Assembly (NCBI GenBank): GCA_002331565.1
Contig: DCZC01000117.1
Span: forward strand, 1,787 to 10,607
Direction: 5' to 3'
DNA length: 8,821 nt
From: Gemmatimonas sp. UBA2094
GTDB taxonomy: Bacteria; Gemmatimonadota; Gemmatimonadetes; Gemmatimonadales; Gemmatimonadaceae
Positions 1 through 6,878 of this stretch are shown piece after piece. Under the pieces are notes generated by a model that ran no database searches, was not told the origin of the DNA, and was given only the letters and a program-made list of their open reading frames with translations. Position numbers and translations under genes: made by a program. Positions within the stretch are counted from its first letter, which is position 1. Every line of letters begins with the position of its first letter.

Positions 1-289
1 CGTCGGCGCCGAGGTCGAGGCCGGCGATGCGGTCTTCCACGCCGTCGAGCGCGGTGGCCATCAGCACGCGCGGGGCCGGGGTCCGACGACGGAAGTGCGT
101 GCACAGGGCGAATCCGTCGTCGTCGGGGAGCCGGACATCGAGCACCACGGCGTCGTACGGGCTGACGGCGGCGAATTCCCGCGCCATCTTCCCCGTGGCG
201 GCCGGGTCCACGGCGAACCCCGACGCCCGCAGGTACGCCGTTGCGCTTTCGCGCAACGTATCGTCGTCTTCCACCAGCAGCACACGCAT
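1..289 (-). CDS. Response regulator receiver domain, OmpR/PhoB type (partial, C-terminus outside window)
   Basis: This is the N-terminal 96 residues of a two-component response regulator, which takes phosphate from a sensor kinase onto an aspartate. The protein begins MRVLLVEDDD, giving the acidic pocket (Glu7, Asp8, Asp9). The phospho-acceptor is Asp51 in VVLDVRLPDDDG, the switch Thr is Thr79 in LMATAL, and the DRIAGLDLGAD segment just before the cut is typical of OmpR/PhoB regulators. The conserved Lys and any DNA-binding domain lie beyond the left edge, so the output domain is inferred only. The start is well fixed: a TAG lies in frame four codons upstream of the ATG at 289. No strong Shine-Dalgarno is visible. 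The gene is divergent from the patatin gene, with 54 bases between the two starts, so both promoters must lie in or near that gap. A partner kinase, if linked, would be off the left side. Confidence 0.9.
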   Translation of the reverse strand, partial: MRVLLVEDDDTLRESATAYLRASGFAVDPAATGKMAREFAAVSPYDAVVLDVRLPDDDGFALCTHFRRRTPAPRVLMATALDGVEDRIAGLDLGAD

Positions 290-343
290 GCCGGTAATCT
301 ACCGACGGAGATGAAACACGCATGAACGGGTGGCCCGGCTGAC

Positions 344-1486
344 ATGACGCGCTTCGTCCTGCCCGATGCTAACGGGTCCATCGGCGATACCGGCCCGCAC
401 CACGCGGTGCCGCGCATCGCGCTGGTGATGGGAGGCGGTGCGCTCAAGGGCCTCGCGCACGTCGGCGCGCTGCGCGCCGTCCGCGAAGCCGGCATCGAGC
501 CGCACGTCTACGCCGGGTCGAGCATCGGGGCGCTGATTGCGGCAGCGGCGGCGAGCGGCCGCTCAGTCGGCGAGCTGACCGAACGCGCCCTGCGCGTGCG
601 CCGCCGGGACCTGTTCCGGATCAATCACATGGGCATGCTGATGGAGCGCATGCGGTCGCGCTCCATCTACCTCGAAGCCCCGCTTCGCACCCTCTGCCAC
701 GAACTGGTGGACGACGGCACCTTCGAGACGTTCGGGCAGCGGCTGCTGGTGTCGGCCGTCGATCTCGAACGCGGGGCCCCGGTGGTGTTCGGCCGGCCGG
801 GCTTCCGGCACGTGTCGGTACGCGACGCCGTCTACGCCTCCTGTGCACTGCCGGGCTTCTTCCCGCCCGGTGCGGTGGGGGGCCGGGTGTGCATCGACGG
901 CGGCACGATGGACAACCTGCCGGTGAGCATCGCCGGACTGGAGGTGGACGCCATCATCGCCGTCGACGTCGGGATCGCCGATGTGCCGCACGCCGCCGGT
1001 GTGGCGAACGAGGGGTTCGCGTCGATCTTCATGCGCGCCGCGACCATGATGATGCACGCCATGCAGCAAGCGACGCTCGACAACTGGAGCGGCCCACCGA
1101 TGCTGCTCGTGCGCCCCAAGGTGTCGGACATCGGCTGGTTCAGCTTCAGTCATGCGGAGCAGCTGCTGGACGTGGGCTACGAGACCACCCGGCAGGCACT
1201 GCGCCATCTGTTGGACGCACTTGCGGCCCCCGGGGGGATCTTTCCGCGCCTCGAGATGGAGGTAACGGTCAACCGGGACACCTGCACCGGCTGCGGCCTG
1301 TGCGCCGCACACTACCCGGCACTCATGGCCATCGATGAGCAACAGCGCGCCTATCCGCTCGAGCCCGTACACAATTTTTCCCCCGCCGACGCGGCCTTCG
1401 CCCGCAGCTGCCCGGTGGAGGCGATCACGGTGAACGCCGTCGTGGACCGGGACCGGGTGGCCGGCGAGTCGGCGCAGCGGGCCTGA
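344..1486 (+). CDS. Patatin-like phospholipase fused to a C-terminal single-cluster ferredoxin domain
   Basis: The protein has 380 residues. Residues 24-290 form a patatin/RssA-type lipid acyl hydrolase: the oxyanion-hole motif GGGALKG is at 30-36, the nucleophile elbow GSSIG at 58-62 with Ser60, and the catalytic Asp185 in DGG (185-187), giving a Ser-Asp dyad. The family hydrolyses acyl esters of membrane lipids. No signal peptide or clear membrane segment is seen, so it is probably cytoplasmic or peripherally membrane bound. After a short linker, residues 305-362 look like a small ferredoxin: Cys314, Cys317 and Cys320 in CTGCGLC, then Cys356 in SCPVEAI, the pattern of a one-[4Fe-4S] ferredoxin. 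This is not standard patatin architecture. The ATG at 344 is the only start after the in-frame TGA at 323-325; its ribosome site is weak. The physiological role of the fusion is unknown. Domain calls are firm, substrate is not. Confidence 0.9.
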   Translation: MTRFVLPDANGSIGDTGPHHAVPRIALVMGGGALKGLAHVGALRAVREAGIEPHVYAGSSIGALIAAAAASGRSVGELTERALRVRRRDLFRINHMGMLMERMRSRSIYLEAPLRTLCHELVDDGTFETFGQRLLVSAVDLERGAPVVFGRPGFRHVSVRDAVYASCALPGFFPPGAVGGRVCIDGGTMDNLPVSIAGLEVDAIIAVDVGIADVPHAAGVANEGFASIFMRAATMMMHAMQQATLDNWSGPPMLLVRPKVSDIGWFSFSHAEQLLDVGYETTRQALRHLLDALAAPGGIFPRLEMEVTVNRDTCTGCGLCAAHYPALMAIDEQQRAYPLEPVHNFSPADAAFARSCPVEAITVNAVVDRDRVAGESAQRA

Positions 1487-1494
1487 CTCAGCGG

Positions 1495-1508
1495 AAATCG
1501 GCCGATTT
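1495..1508. repeat. Perfect 14-bp palindrome after the patatin gene
   Basis: The sequence AAATCGGCCGATTT is its own reverse complement and starts 8 bases after the patatin stop codon. As RNA it could fold to a 5-bp stem with a GGCC loop, followed by a short T run, so a weak terminator is possible. As DNA it could be a protein-binding site in the acnA upstream region. The sequence does not decide between these. Confidence 0.4.
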
Positions 1509-1591
1509 TGCCTTTACCGGTTACCCCGGTTGGCCGGATCGTGTGCCCATGCCGATATTCCCTGCAGCCTCGTCGGTACCGGGCCCCCGTG

Positions 1592-1598
1592 AAGGAGG
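1592..1598 (+). promoter_or_regulatory. Strong Shine-Dalgarno-like AAGGAGG in the acnA leader
   Basis: AAGGAGG is the best ribosome-site match in the leader, yet it is about 80 bases before the likely acnA start (ATG 1679). The nearest start is ATG 1612, 13 bases downstream, which opens a 51-codon frame that ends at 1767 inside acnA in another register. The in-frame GTG at 1616 would add 21 residues to AcnA but is 17 bases away. It may drive a small regulatory upstream frame, or be chance in G-rich sequence. Confidence 0.3.
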
Positions 1599-1678
1599 GG
1601 GCGACGGCGCGATGAGTGGCTCCGTTCCAGACGCGCGTGGCCACCCGTGGGGTCGGCGCGCGCAGGACACTCCCCTTC

Positions 1679-4363
1679 ATGTCGCATCCCAATTCGTTCG
1701 GCAGCCGCGCCACCCTGCAGGTGGGCGACCGTCAGTACGGGTACTTCCGCCTCGACGCGCTGGATAGCCTCGCCGGAAGCACCGCCCGCACGCTCCCGTT
1801 CTCGCTGCGTGTGCTCCTCGAGAACCTCCTGCGCGGCGAAGACAATGCCTTCGTGAAGAAGGCCGATGTCGAAGCGCTGGCCCGCTGGGACGTGAAAGCG
1901 CCGGTCGACCAGGAAATCGCCTTCCGCACGGCGCGCGTGCTCCTGCAGGACTTCACCGGCGTGCCGTGCGTGGTGGATCTCGCCGCGATGCGTGACGCCA
2001 TGGTAGCCCTGGGCGGCGACCCCACGCGCATCAACCCGCTGCAGCCCGTCGACCTCGTCATCGACCACTCGGTGCAGGTCGACGAGTACGGCACGGAAGC
2101 GGCGCTGCTCCTCAACACCGAGCTCGAGTTCGAGCGCAACGGCGAGCGCTACCAGTTCCTCAAGTGGGGGCAGACGGCGCTCCGCAATTTCCGCGCAGTG
2201 CCGCCGGGCACGGGCATCTGCCACCAGGTGAATCTCGAGTACCTCGCGCAGGTCGTGTTCACGGCCGCCGAAAATGGTGAGACGCTCGCCTACTGCGATT
2301 CGCTCGTGGGCACCGACTCGCACACCACGATGATCAACGGTCTCGGCGTGCTGGGGTGGGGCGTGGGCGGTATCGAAGCCGAAGCGGCCATGCTGGGTCA
2401 GCCGGTGAGCATGCTCATCCCCGAAGTCATCGGCTTCAAGCTGCACGGCAAGCTGCCGGAAGGCGCCACGGCGACCGATTTGGTGCTCACCTGCACCGAG
2501 ATGCTTCGCAAGAAGAAGGTGGTGGGCAAGTTCGTCGAGTTCTACGGTCCGGGTCTCTCGAGCCTCGCGCTCGCCGATCGCGCCACCATCGCCAATATGG
2601 CGCCCGAATATGGCGCGACGATGGGCTTCTTCCCGGTGGACGCCGAAACGCTCAAGTACCTGCGCCTCTCCGGCCGCAGCGACGAGCAGGTCGCGCTCGT
2701 GGAAGCGTACACGAAGGCGCAGGGGCTCTTCCGCACCGACGACACGCCCGACCCCGTGTTCACCGACACGCTCGAGCTCGACCTGAGCACGGTGGTGCCG
2801 AGTCTCGCGGGCCCGAAGCGCCCACAGGATCGTATCGCGCTCACCGACAGCAAGAGCAAGTACACCGAGGCGCTCGCCGCGCAGCACGCCGCCACGGGTG
2901 CCGGTACGGCCCAGTCGGTGACGTACAAGCATGCGACGTTCGATCTCATCGATGGTGCGGTGGTAATCGCGGCCATCACGAGCTGCACGAACACGAGCAA
3001 CCCGAGCGTGATGCTCGCGGCCGGCCTGCTGGCCAAGAAGGCGGTGGCGAAGGGGCTTACCACGAAGCCGTGGGTCAAGACGTCACTGGCCCCGGGCTCG
3101 AAGGTGGCCACCGAGTACTTCCACAAGGCCGACCTGATGGGCGCGCTCGATGCGCTGGGCTTCAACGTGGTGGGGTACGGCTGCACCACGTGCATCGGCA
3201 ACTCGGGGCCGCTGCCCACGGAGATCAGCGAAGCAATCGACGCGGGTAAGCTCAACGTGGCGGCGGTGCTCTCGGGCAACCGCAACTTCGAAGGGCGCGT
3301 GAATCCGCAGACGCGTTTCAACTATCTCGCGTCGCCGCCGCTCGTGGTGGCGTACGCGCTGGCCGGCCGCATGGACATCGACATGGCCACCGAGCCGCTG
3401 GGCATGGGCACCGATGGCCCGGTGTACCTGCGCGACATCTGGCCGAGCCCGCAGGAAGTGGAGCACACGATTCTCGAGAGCGTGAAGCGTGAGCAGTTCA
3501 CCACGCAGTACGCCGACGTGTTCAAGGGCGACAAGTACTGGCAGCAGATTGCGGCGCCCACGGGCGACCAGTACGCGTGGGATGGCGGTAGCACGTACGT
3601 GAAGAACCCGCCGTACTTCGAAGGCATGACGATGACGCCGCCGGGGATCCGCCCGATTAGCGGCGCCAAGGTGCTGGGCATGTTCGGTGACTCCATCACC
3701 ACCGACCATATCTCGCCGGCCGGTTCCATCGCCGGAGCGAGCCCCGCTGGCAAGTATCTCACGAGCCTCGGCGTGGAGAAGAAGGACTTCAACTCCTACG
3801 GCGCGCGTCGCGGCAATCACGAGGTGATGATGCGCGGTACGTTCGCGAACATCCGCCTCAAGAACGAACTCACGGGTGGCAAGGAAGGCTGGTGGACGGC
3901 CACCGCGCCGGGCGCCGAGCCGGAAGCGATCTACGACGTGTCCATGGCGCGCCAGGCGGCGGGTGTGCCGCAGATCGTCATCGCGGGCAAGGAGTACGGC
4001 ACGGGCTCGTCGCGTGACTGGGCGGCCAAGGGCACGATGCTTCTCGGTGTGCGCGCGGTGATCGCCGAAAGCTTCGAGCGCATTCATCGTTCGAATCTCG
4101 TCGGCATGGGCGTATTGCCTTGCGAGTTCGCGAACGGCGAAACGCGTCAGTCGCTTGGCCTCACTGGTTTCGAGACGTACGAAATCGAAGGGCTCGACGA
4201 ATCGCTCACGCCGCGCGCGACGCTCACGGTGAGGGCGACGTCGCCGGACGGCTCGGTGAAGTCGTTCAGTGTGCGCGGCCGCATCGACACGCCGGAAGAA
4301 ATGCAGTACTACAAGAACGGGGGGATTCTGCCGTACGTGCTGCGGTCGCTCGTCTCGCGGTAA
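1679..4363 (+). CDS. acnA: Aconitate hydratase A (aconitase, AcnA/IRP1 type)
   Basis: AcnA isomerises citrate to isocitrate via cis-aconitate in the cytoplasmic TCA cycle, using a [4Fe-4S] cluster. The protein has 894 residues, close to the usual 890 or so of the AcnA/IRP1 family, and is collinear throughout. Cluster ligands are Cys436 ([11 protein letters not shown]) and Cys502 and Cys505 ([13 protein letters not shown]). Other family blocks are [19 protein letters not shown] at 213-231, [15 protein letters not shown] at 670-684, [17 protein letters not shown] at 711-727 and the catalytic-serine loop [12 protein letters not shown] at 774-785 in the C-terminal swivel domain. I chose ATG 1679 because [16 protein letters not shown] matches the normal family N-terminus and AGGA lies 11 bases upstream; the upstream in-frame GTG 1616 adds an arginine-rich tail without family resemblance. 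The gene follows the patatin gene after 192 bases and seems to be its own unit. A very large hairpin begins 23 bases after the stop. Confidence 0.97.
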   Translation: MSHPNSFGSRATLQVGDRQYGYFRLDALDSLAGSTARTLPFSLRVLLENLLRGEDNAFVKKADVEALARWDVKAPVDQEIAFRTARVLLQDFTGVPCVVDLAAMRDAMVALGGDPTRINPLQPVDLVIDHSVQVDEYGTEAALLLNTELEFERNGERYQFLKWGQTALRNFRAVPPGTGICHQVNLEYLAQVVFTAAENGETLAYCDSLVGTDSHTTMINGLGVLGWGVGGIEAEAAMLGQPVSMLIPEVIGFKLHGKLPEGATATDLVLTCTEMLRKKKVVGKFVEFYGPGLSSLALADRATIANMAPEYGATMGFFPVDAETLKYLRLSGRSDEQVALVEAYTKAQGLFRTDDTPDPVFTDTLELDLSTVVPSLAGPKRPQDRIALTDSKSKYTEALAAQHAATGAGTAQSVTYKHATFDLIDGAVVIAAITSCTNTSNPSVMLAAGLLAKKAVAKGLTTKPWVKTSLAPGSKVATEYFHKADLMGALDALGFNVVGYGCTTCIGNSGPLPTEISEAIDAGKLNVAAVLSGNRNFEGRVNPQTRFNYLASPPLVVAYALAGRMDIDMATEPLGMGTDGPVYLRDIWPSPQEVEHTILESVKREQFTTQYADVFKGDKYWQQIAAPTGDQYAWDGGSTYVKNPPYFEGMTMTPPGIRPISGAKVLGMFGDSITTDHISPAGSIAGASPAGKYLTSLGVEKKDFNSYGARRGNHEVMMRGTFANIRLKNELTGGKEGWWTATAPGAEPEAIYDVSMARQAAGVPQIVIAGKEYGTGSSRDWAAKGTMLLGVRAVIAESFERIHRSNLVGMGVLPCEFANGETRQSLGLTGFETYEIEGLDESLTPRATLTVRATSPDGSVKSFSVRGRIDTPEEMQYYKNGGILPYVLRSLVSR

Positions 4364-4385
4364 CGGCGCGGGGGGGGATCGACAC

Positions 4386-4502
4386 GCCCCGACGGACGAG
4401 GGCCCCGGTCGCGAATGCTCTTCGGGGGTGGCCGTGCGCACTGACGTGCGCCGGCGTCACCCCCTCAGGGATTCGCTCACCGGGGCCCTCGTCCGTCGGG
4501 GC
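4386..4502. repeat. 117-base long hairpin with perfect 24-bp inverted-repeat arms, between convergent genes
   Basis: Bases 4386-4409 and 4479-4502 are exact reverse complements (left arm starts GCCCCGACGGACGAGGGCCC). Pairing resumes inward after short internal loops: 4411-4416 with 4471-4476, 4424-4430 with 4458-4464, 4431-4434 with 4452-4455 and 4436-4441 with 4446-4451, closing on the loop TGAC at 4442-4445. About 47 base pairs form within 117 bases. It starts 23 bases after the acnA stop, between acnA and the convergent peroxiredoxin gene, so it may act as a bidirectional terminator, although no U-run follows. Perfect outer arms with weaker inner pairing also fit a small palindromic mobile repeat (REP- or MITE-like). 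Only a genome-wide copy count would tell. Confidence 0.8.
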
Positions 4503-4540
4503 TGCGTCGTTTGTGGGGTGCGTGAGGCGCGCGCTTGGCT

Positions 4541-4561
4541 TCGCCTCGCGCGGAGAGGCGA
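4541..4561. terminator. Short GC-rich hairpin, possible terminator of the minus-strand peroxiredoxin
   Basis: TCGCCTC (4541-4547) pairs perfectly with GAGGCGA (4555-4561) across a 7-base loop. A second GAGGCG at 4524-4529 could pair with the same CGCCTC, so two alternative stems exist. It lies about 60 bases past the peroxiredoxin stop. No T-run accompanies it on either strand, so a terminator role is tentative. Confidence 0.3.
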
Positions 4562-4621
4562 GCGATGAGGCGTGCACATGTGGTCATGACGGAGCAGTGA
4601 TGCAGCCCGCTGACTCCGCCC

Positions 4622-5161
4622 CTACCGCGAACCAGCGGCCGCAGCGATCGCCGCACCGAGCGCCGCGTATGCGTCCTCGGACATCTGGTTGAAGGGGCGC
4701 GCGATGTACGCGATGCGCCCCTGCGGATCGATCACGTACAGATGCCGTTTGTGCCAGAGCAAACCGCTCGCGCCGTACGCCTTCCCCACCGCCTTGTTGC
4801 CGTCGGCGGCGAAACGGAACGGGAAGTTCTTCTTGCGCGCCCACCCGATGAGGTCATCGGTGTCGTCGGTGCTCACGCCCACGAGCGTCACCTTCTGCCC
4901 GCCCTTGAACAGCGCTGCGTAGCGATCGCGGTAGGCTTCCATCTGCGTGGTGCATCCGGGGGTGCCCGCCTGCGGGAAAAACGCGAGCACCACCACTTCA
5001 CCGCGATGCTCGGCGAGCTTGAAGGGTGCGGCGTCCACACCGGCCTTCGTCACGGTGGCCACGGTGAAGTCGGGGGCGAAGTCGCCGACCTTGAGCGATT
5101 GGGCGTGTGCCACGGTGGTGAACGCGGCGAGCAGTATCAGGGAGCGAAGAGCGCGAAGCAA
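4622..5161 (-). CDS. Exported one-Cys peroxiredoxin, AhpC/TSA-Redoxin (BCP-like), paralogue 1
   Basis: This is a thiol peroxidase of 179 residues from the proposed TTG at 5161. It should reduce peroxides through a cysteine in a thioredoxin fold. The N-terminus LLRALRSLILLAAFTTVAHA followed by Q is a good signal peptide with an AHA cleavage site, so the mature protein is likely periplasmic. The active site is FPQAGTPGC, the PxxxTxxC signature with Pro63, Thr67 and peroxidatic Cys70; Arg139 in HKRHLYVIDPQG is the likely supporting arginine. The mature protein has no other cysteine, so no intramolecular resolving Cys. The start is uncertain: the frame stays open to ATG 5329, and a strong Shine-Dalgarno sits before a further in-frame ATG at 5359 that is followed by an amber codon. 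TTG fits the signal peptide but has only a weak GGAA upstream. It is closely similar to the peroxiredoxin at 6879 and convergent with acnA. Confidence 0.88.
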   Translation of the reverse strand: MLRALRSLILLAAFTTVAHAQSLKVGDFAPDFTVATVTKAGVDAAPFKLAEHRGEVVVLAFFPQAGTPGCTTQMEAYRDRYAALFKGGQKVTLVGVSTDDTDDLIGWARKKNFPFRFAADGNKAVGKAYGASGLLWHKRHLYVIDPQGRIAYIARPFNQMSEDAYAALGAAIAAAAGSR

Positions 5162-5359
5162 CGGATCGGTTCCGGGTCGTGAGTTCGGGTAACGGGTAAC
5201 GGGTCCCGCATGCGACGAGCGACGGCGAGGCCCGCGTGGTTCCCACGCCCCGATACCCCGCAGCCCCGGCGCGTTGGGACCGGTGCCTTCGCCGCACGCG
5301 ACGAGCAGCGTGCCCGCGCCGACGAGCATCGACGTCGATACCGGGGGAAGCTACTTCAT
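5162..5359 (-). pseudogene. Lipoprotein-like leader broken by an amber stop, in frame with peroxiredoxin 1
   Basis: Reading on the minus strand, AGGAGG is followed 7 bases later by ATG (5359-5357), AAG and then TAG (5353-5351). Past the stop the same frame reads LPPVSTSMLVGAGTLLVACGEG, with a hydrophobic stretch and a good lipobox (LVAC), and stays open into the peroxiredoxin signal peptide. Three readings are possible: a lipoprotein gene inactivated at codon 3; a start-stop leader with reinitiation at ATG 5329, giving a lipid-anchored peroxiredoxin; or a sequencing error. The downstream part (about residues 25-65) has no recognisable domain and looks like spacer. The RBS and lipobox are seen directly; the interpretation is inference. 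Confidence 0.4.
5186..5204. repeat. Short tandem heptamer repeat CGGGTAA (2.7 copies)
   Basis: CGGGTAA occurs at 5186-5192 and 5193-5199, followed by a partial copy CGGGT at 5200-5204. It lies just upstream of the TTG start of peroxiredoxin 1. A change in copy number by seven bases would shift the frame between the lipoprotein-like leader and the peroxiredoxin. The repeat is too short to make slippage likely. Confidence 0.5.
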
Positions 5360-5366
5360 GTACAGA

Positions 5367-5372
5367 CCTCCT
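5367..5372 (-). promoter_or_regulatory. Consensus Shine-Dalgarno AGGAGG before a two-codon frame
   Basis: On the minus strand AGGAGG is separated by seven bases (TCTGTAC) from ATG 5359, an ideal arrangement and the strongest ribosome site in the window. The frame it opens ends after two codons (ATG AAG TAG). This is why I regard the region as a once-real or still-regulatory translation start and not chance. Confidence 0.7.
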
Positions 5373-5396
5373 GACGAAAAACGCAGATGAGCATGG

Positions 5397-5417
5397 CCTG
5401 CAGGTGCATCCTGCAGG
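5397..5417. promoter_or_regulatory. Double CCTGCAGG dyad, candidate operator
   Basis: Two copies of the 8-bp palindrome CCTGCAGG (5397-5404 and 5410-5417) are separated by TGCAT, so 13 bases centre to centre. The whole 21-base block is symmetric except in its central five bases. It sits about 25 bases upstream of the AGGAGG on the minus strand, in the region between the divergent peroxiredoxin 1 and lipid kinase genes, where a promoter or operator is expected. The regulator is unknown. Confidence 0.45.
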
Positions 5418-5436
5418 AACACACGTAACTTCATGA

Positions 5437-5488
5437 GTACGGGCGCGTGCGTCTGTGAGCTGACGCACCCTCTGCGACAAACCCGTAC
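5437..5488. repeat. Nested stem-loop in the region upstream of the lipid kinase gene
   Basis: GTACGGG (5437-5443) pairs with CCCGTAC (5482-5488). Inside, GTGCGTC (5447-5453) pairs with GACGCAC (5462-5468) around an 8-base loop. The structure ends 57 bases before the GTG start of the kinase gene, so it could be part of its 5' leader, or a DNA cruciform between divergent promoters. I do not recognise it as a known riboswitch. Confidence 0.45.
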
Positions 5489-5545
5489 CGGTGGTGGTGC
5501 CCACCATCACGATCATACGGCACCAACTCCCTCACGCGAGAACAG

Positions 5546-6436
5546 GTGATTGCCCTCATCGTGAATCCGTTCGCTGGGCGCGGTCGGGCCCGGGCCCGGG
5601 CGATCGTCGCCGAGCGCGCACTGCGCGGTGTCGGCAACGTACGCCGCTACGAAACGGAGGGCGCCGGCGACGAGCGCCGCTGCGCCCGGCAGGCGGTGGC
5701 GGATGGCGCGCGCGTTGTAGTGGTCGTGGGCGGTGACGGCTCCGTGCACCATGCCGCACGGGGGCTGCTCGATACCGCGACCGCCGGCGCATCCGAGATA
5801 CCGCTTGCCGTCGTCGCCGCCGGCACCGGAAACGATTGGGTGAAATCGCTCCAGACGCCGTCACACGACGTCACGGCGATGGCGGCGCGCATTGCCGCCG
5901 GAGTCACGCGTGTCGTGGATGTTGGGGAAATCGACGGCGTCCCCTTCGTGAACGCGGCGGGGCTGGGCTTCGACGTGGAAGTCCTCGAGCGCATGCAACG
6001 GGTCACCCGGCTGCGTGGTACCGCCGCCTACGTGATCACCGCACTGCGCGCGCTGCTGGGCTACGCCGGTTATGCCGCCAGCTGGACGCGCCGCGACGGT
6101 CAGCGCTCCGCACCGCGGCACCTGCTCACCGTGTTCGCCAACGGCGGCACCTTCGGCAGCACGTTCCGCATCGCACCACAGGCGCAACTCGACGACGGTC
6201 TACTGGATCTGGTGGACATCACCGCGTTGTCACCGCGCGCGCGTCCGTGGGTGTTCTTCCGAGCGATCCGCGGCACGCATCTCACCCACCCAAGCGTCAC
6301 GCACGAGCGTGGGAGCGCGTGGACGGTCATGAGCGAACGACCACTAGTGTTCGAAGCGGACGGGGAGCGGTACGAGGCGCGGGGGGCAACGCTGGACGTG
6401 AACGTGCGAGCTGGCGCCCTACGCGTCATCGCGTGA
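5546..6436 (+). CDS. Diacylglycerol kinase-family lipid kinase (DagK/YegS-like)
   Basis: The 296-residue length and layout match bacterial DAGK_cat/YegS-type kinases, which phosphorylate diacylglycerol or related lipids at the membrane surface using ATP, recycling DAG to phosphatidic acid. Visible motifs are IVNPFAGRGRA at 5-15 (phosphate-binding start of the domain), the nucleotide-binding GGDGS at 62-66, AAGTGND at 91-97, NAAGLGFD at 136-143, and the C-terminal-domain block ending RIAPQAQLDDGLLDLVDIT at 208-226. No membrane segment is seen. The start is GTG 5546, which puts the IVNP strand at the usual position close to the N-terminus; no other plausible start lies just upstream. The ribosome site is poor. 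It is divergent from peroxiredoxin 1 with a structured intergenic region, and separated from the next gene by 442 bases. The true substrate (DAG, sphingolipid, undecaprenol or other) cannot be read from sequence. Confidence 0.93.
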   Translation: MIALIVNPFAGRGRARARAIVAERALRGVGNVRRYETEGAGDERRCARQAVADGARVVVVVGGDGSVHHAARGLLDTATAGASEIPLAVVAAGTGNDWVKSLQTPSHDVTAMAARIAAGVTRVVDVGEIDGVPFVNAAGLGFDVEVLERMQRVTRLRGTAAYVITALRALLGYAGYAASWTRRDGQRSAPRHLLTVFANGGTFGSTFRIAPQAQLDDGLLDLVDITALSPRARPWVFFRAIRGTHLTHPSVTHERGSAWTVMSERPLVFEADGERYEARGATLDVNVRAGALRVIA

Positions 6437-6558
6437 GAGTCGAGCGTCGTTCCATCACCGCTCCCCGCGAGAACCCTCATTCTCACGGCTGTCCGAGCTG
6501 CGTTCTCACGCGCCCAACTCAACGCTTCTCTCTCACCGCTCAGCTGTCGAAAAAGGGA

Positions 6559-6606
6559 CAGACCCGGCACGACCACGCCCCCACGCGTTCGGTCGTCCCG
6601 GGTCTG
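6559..6606. terminator. 16-bp stem hairpin downstream of the lipid kinase, candidate terminator
   Basis: Bases 6559-6574 are the reverse complement of 6591-6606 apart from a single C/C mismatch (6568 opposite 6597), with a 16-base loop. The stem is strong, but no T-run follows (it continues ACGTTATCC), and it lies about 120 bases past the kinase stop. A terminator, an mRNA-stability element or a repeat unit are all possible. Confidence 0.45.
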
Positions 6607-6868
6607 ACGTTATCCGGCACCCCTCCACGAAGCGGCCGGACCTGCTGCGGTACTCCCCCTGTACTACCTCTGACACCACGACCCTTTGAAAGGTTGCCGG
6701 TCAGCCCCGCGGGCCGCGACGGAAACCACTGATTCCGGGCACTCGTTGTCCTGCCGTGAGGGCAATGGGGCGTTCCGGAAATGGATACTCCGCGGGTCCC
6801 CCACGTGGACAACAACCGTCCCACGGCGGTAGCCTTCCCGCTGGTCCTTTCCGGCTTGAACCAACTTC

Positions 6869-6873
6869 AGGAG
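6869..6873 (+). promoter_or_regulatory. Shine-Dalgarno AGGAG fixing the start of peroxiredoxin 2
   Basis: AGGAG lies five bases before ATG 6879 and decides the start, since the frame remains open upstream to GTG 6756. It also places a well-formed signal peptide exactly at the N-terminus. Confidence 0.8.
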
Positions 6874-6878
6874 TTCCG

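Larger units (their letters stand above)
6437..6878. other. Intergenic region of 442 bases, no convincing gene
   Basis: I see no frame here with a good ribosome site and normal codon use. The region is less G-rich on the plus strand than the genes. It holds several dyads: GAGAA/TTCTC at 6469-6473 and 6480-6484; TTCTCACG repeated directly at 6480-6487 and 6503-6510; the hairpin at 6559-6606; and TCCGGC/GCCGGA at 6613-6618 and 6635-6640. The first parts probably end the kinase transcript and the last 200 bases should contain the promoter of peroxiredoxin 2, but no confident -35/-10 pair was found. Confidence 0.6.

Noticed and set aside
1616..1678. Longer AcnA N-terminus from GTG 1616
   Set aside because: The 21 added residues are Arg-rich, resemble no aconitase N-terminus, and the start is too far from the AAGGAGG; ATG 1679 fits the family.
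1514..2932. Long open frame on the minus strand opposite acnA
   Set aside because: It lies antisense to confirmed aconitase codons, has a composition rich in His, Arg, Glu and Ala typical of mirrored high-GC genes, and shows no family motif.
4370..4377. Run of eight Gs after the acnA stop, as a possible phase-variable tract
   Set aside because: It is outside any coding frame and not placed between promoter elements, so length changes would have no evident effect.
3083..4441. Second long minus-strand frame opposite acnA
   Set aside because: Same reason: an antisense shadow of high-GC coding sequence, with no ribosome site or recognisable domain.
4120..4692. Plus-strand frame running from the end of acnA through the big hairpin
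   Set aside because: It overlaps acnA in another register, includes both hairpin arms and is Arg/Ala-rich without motifs; the open frame is a product of GC content.
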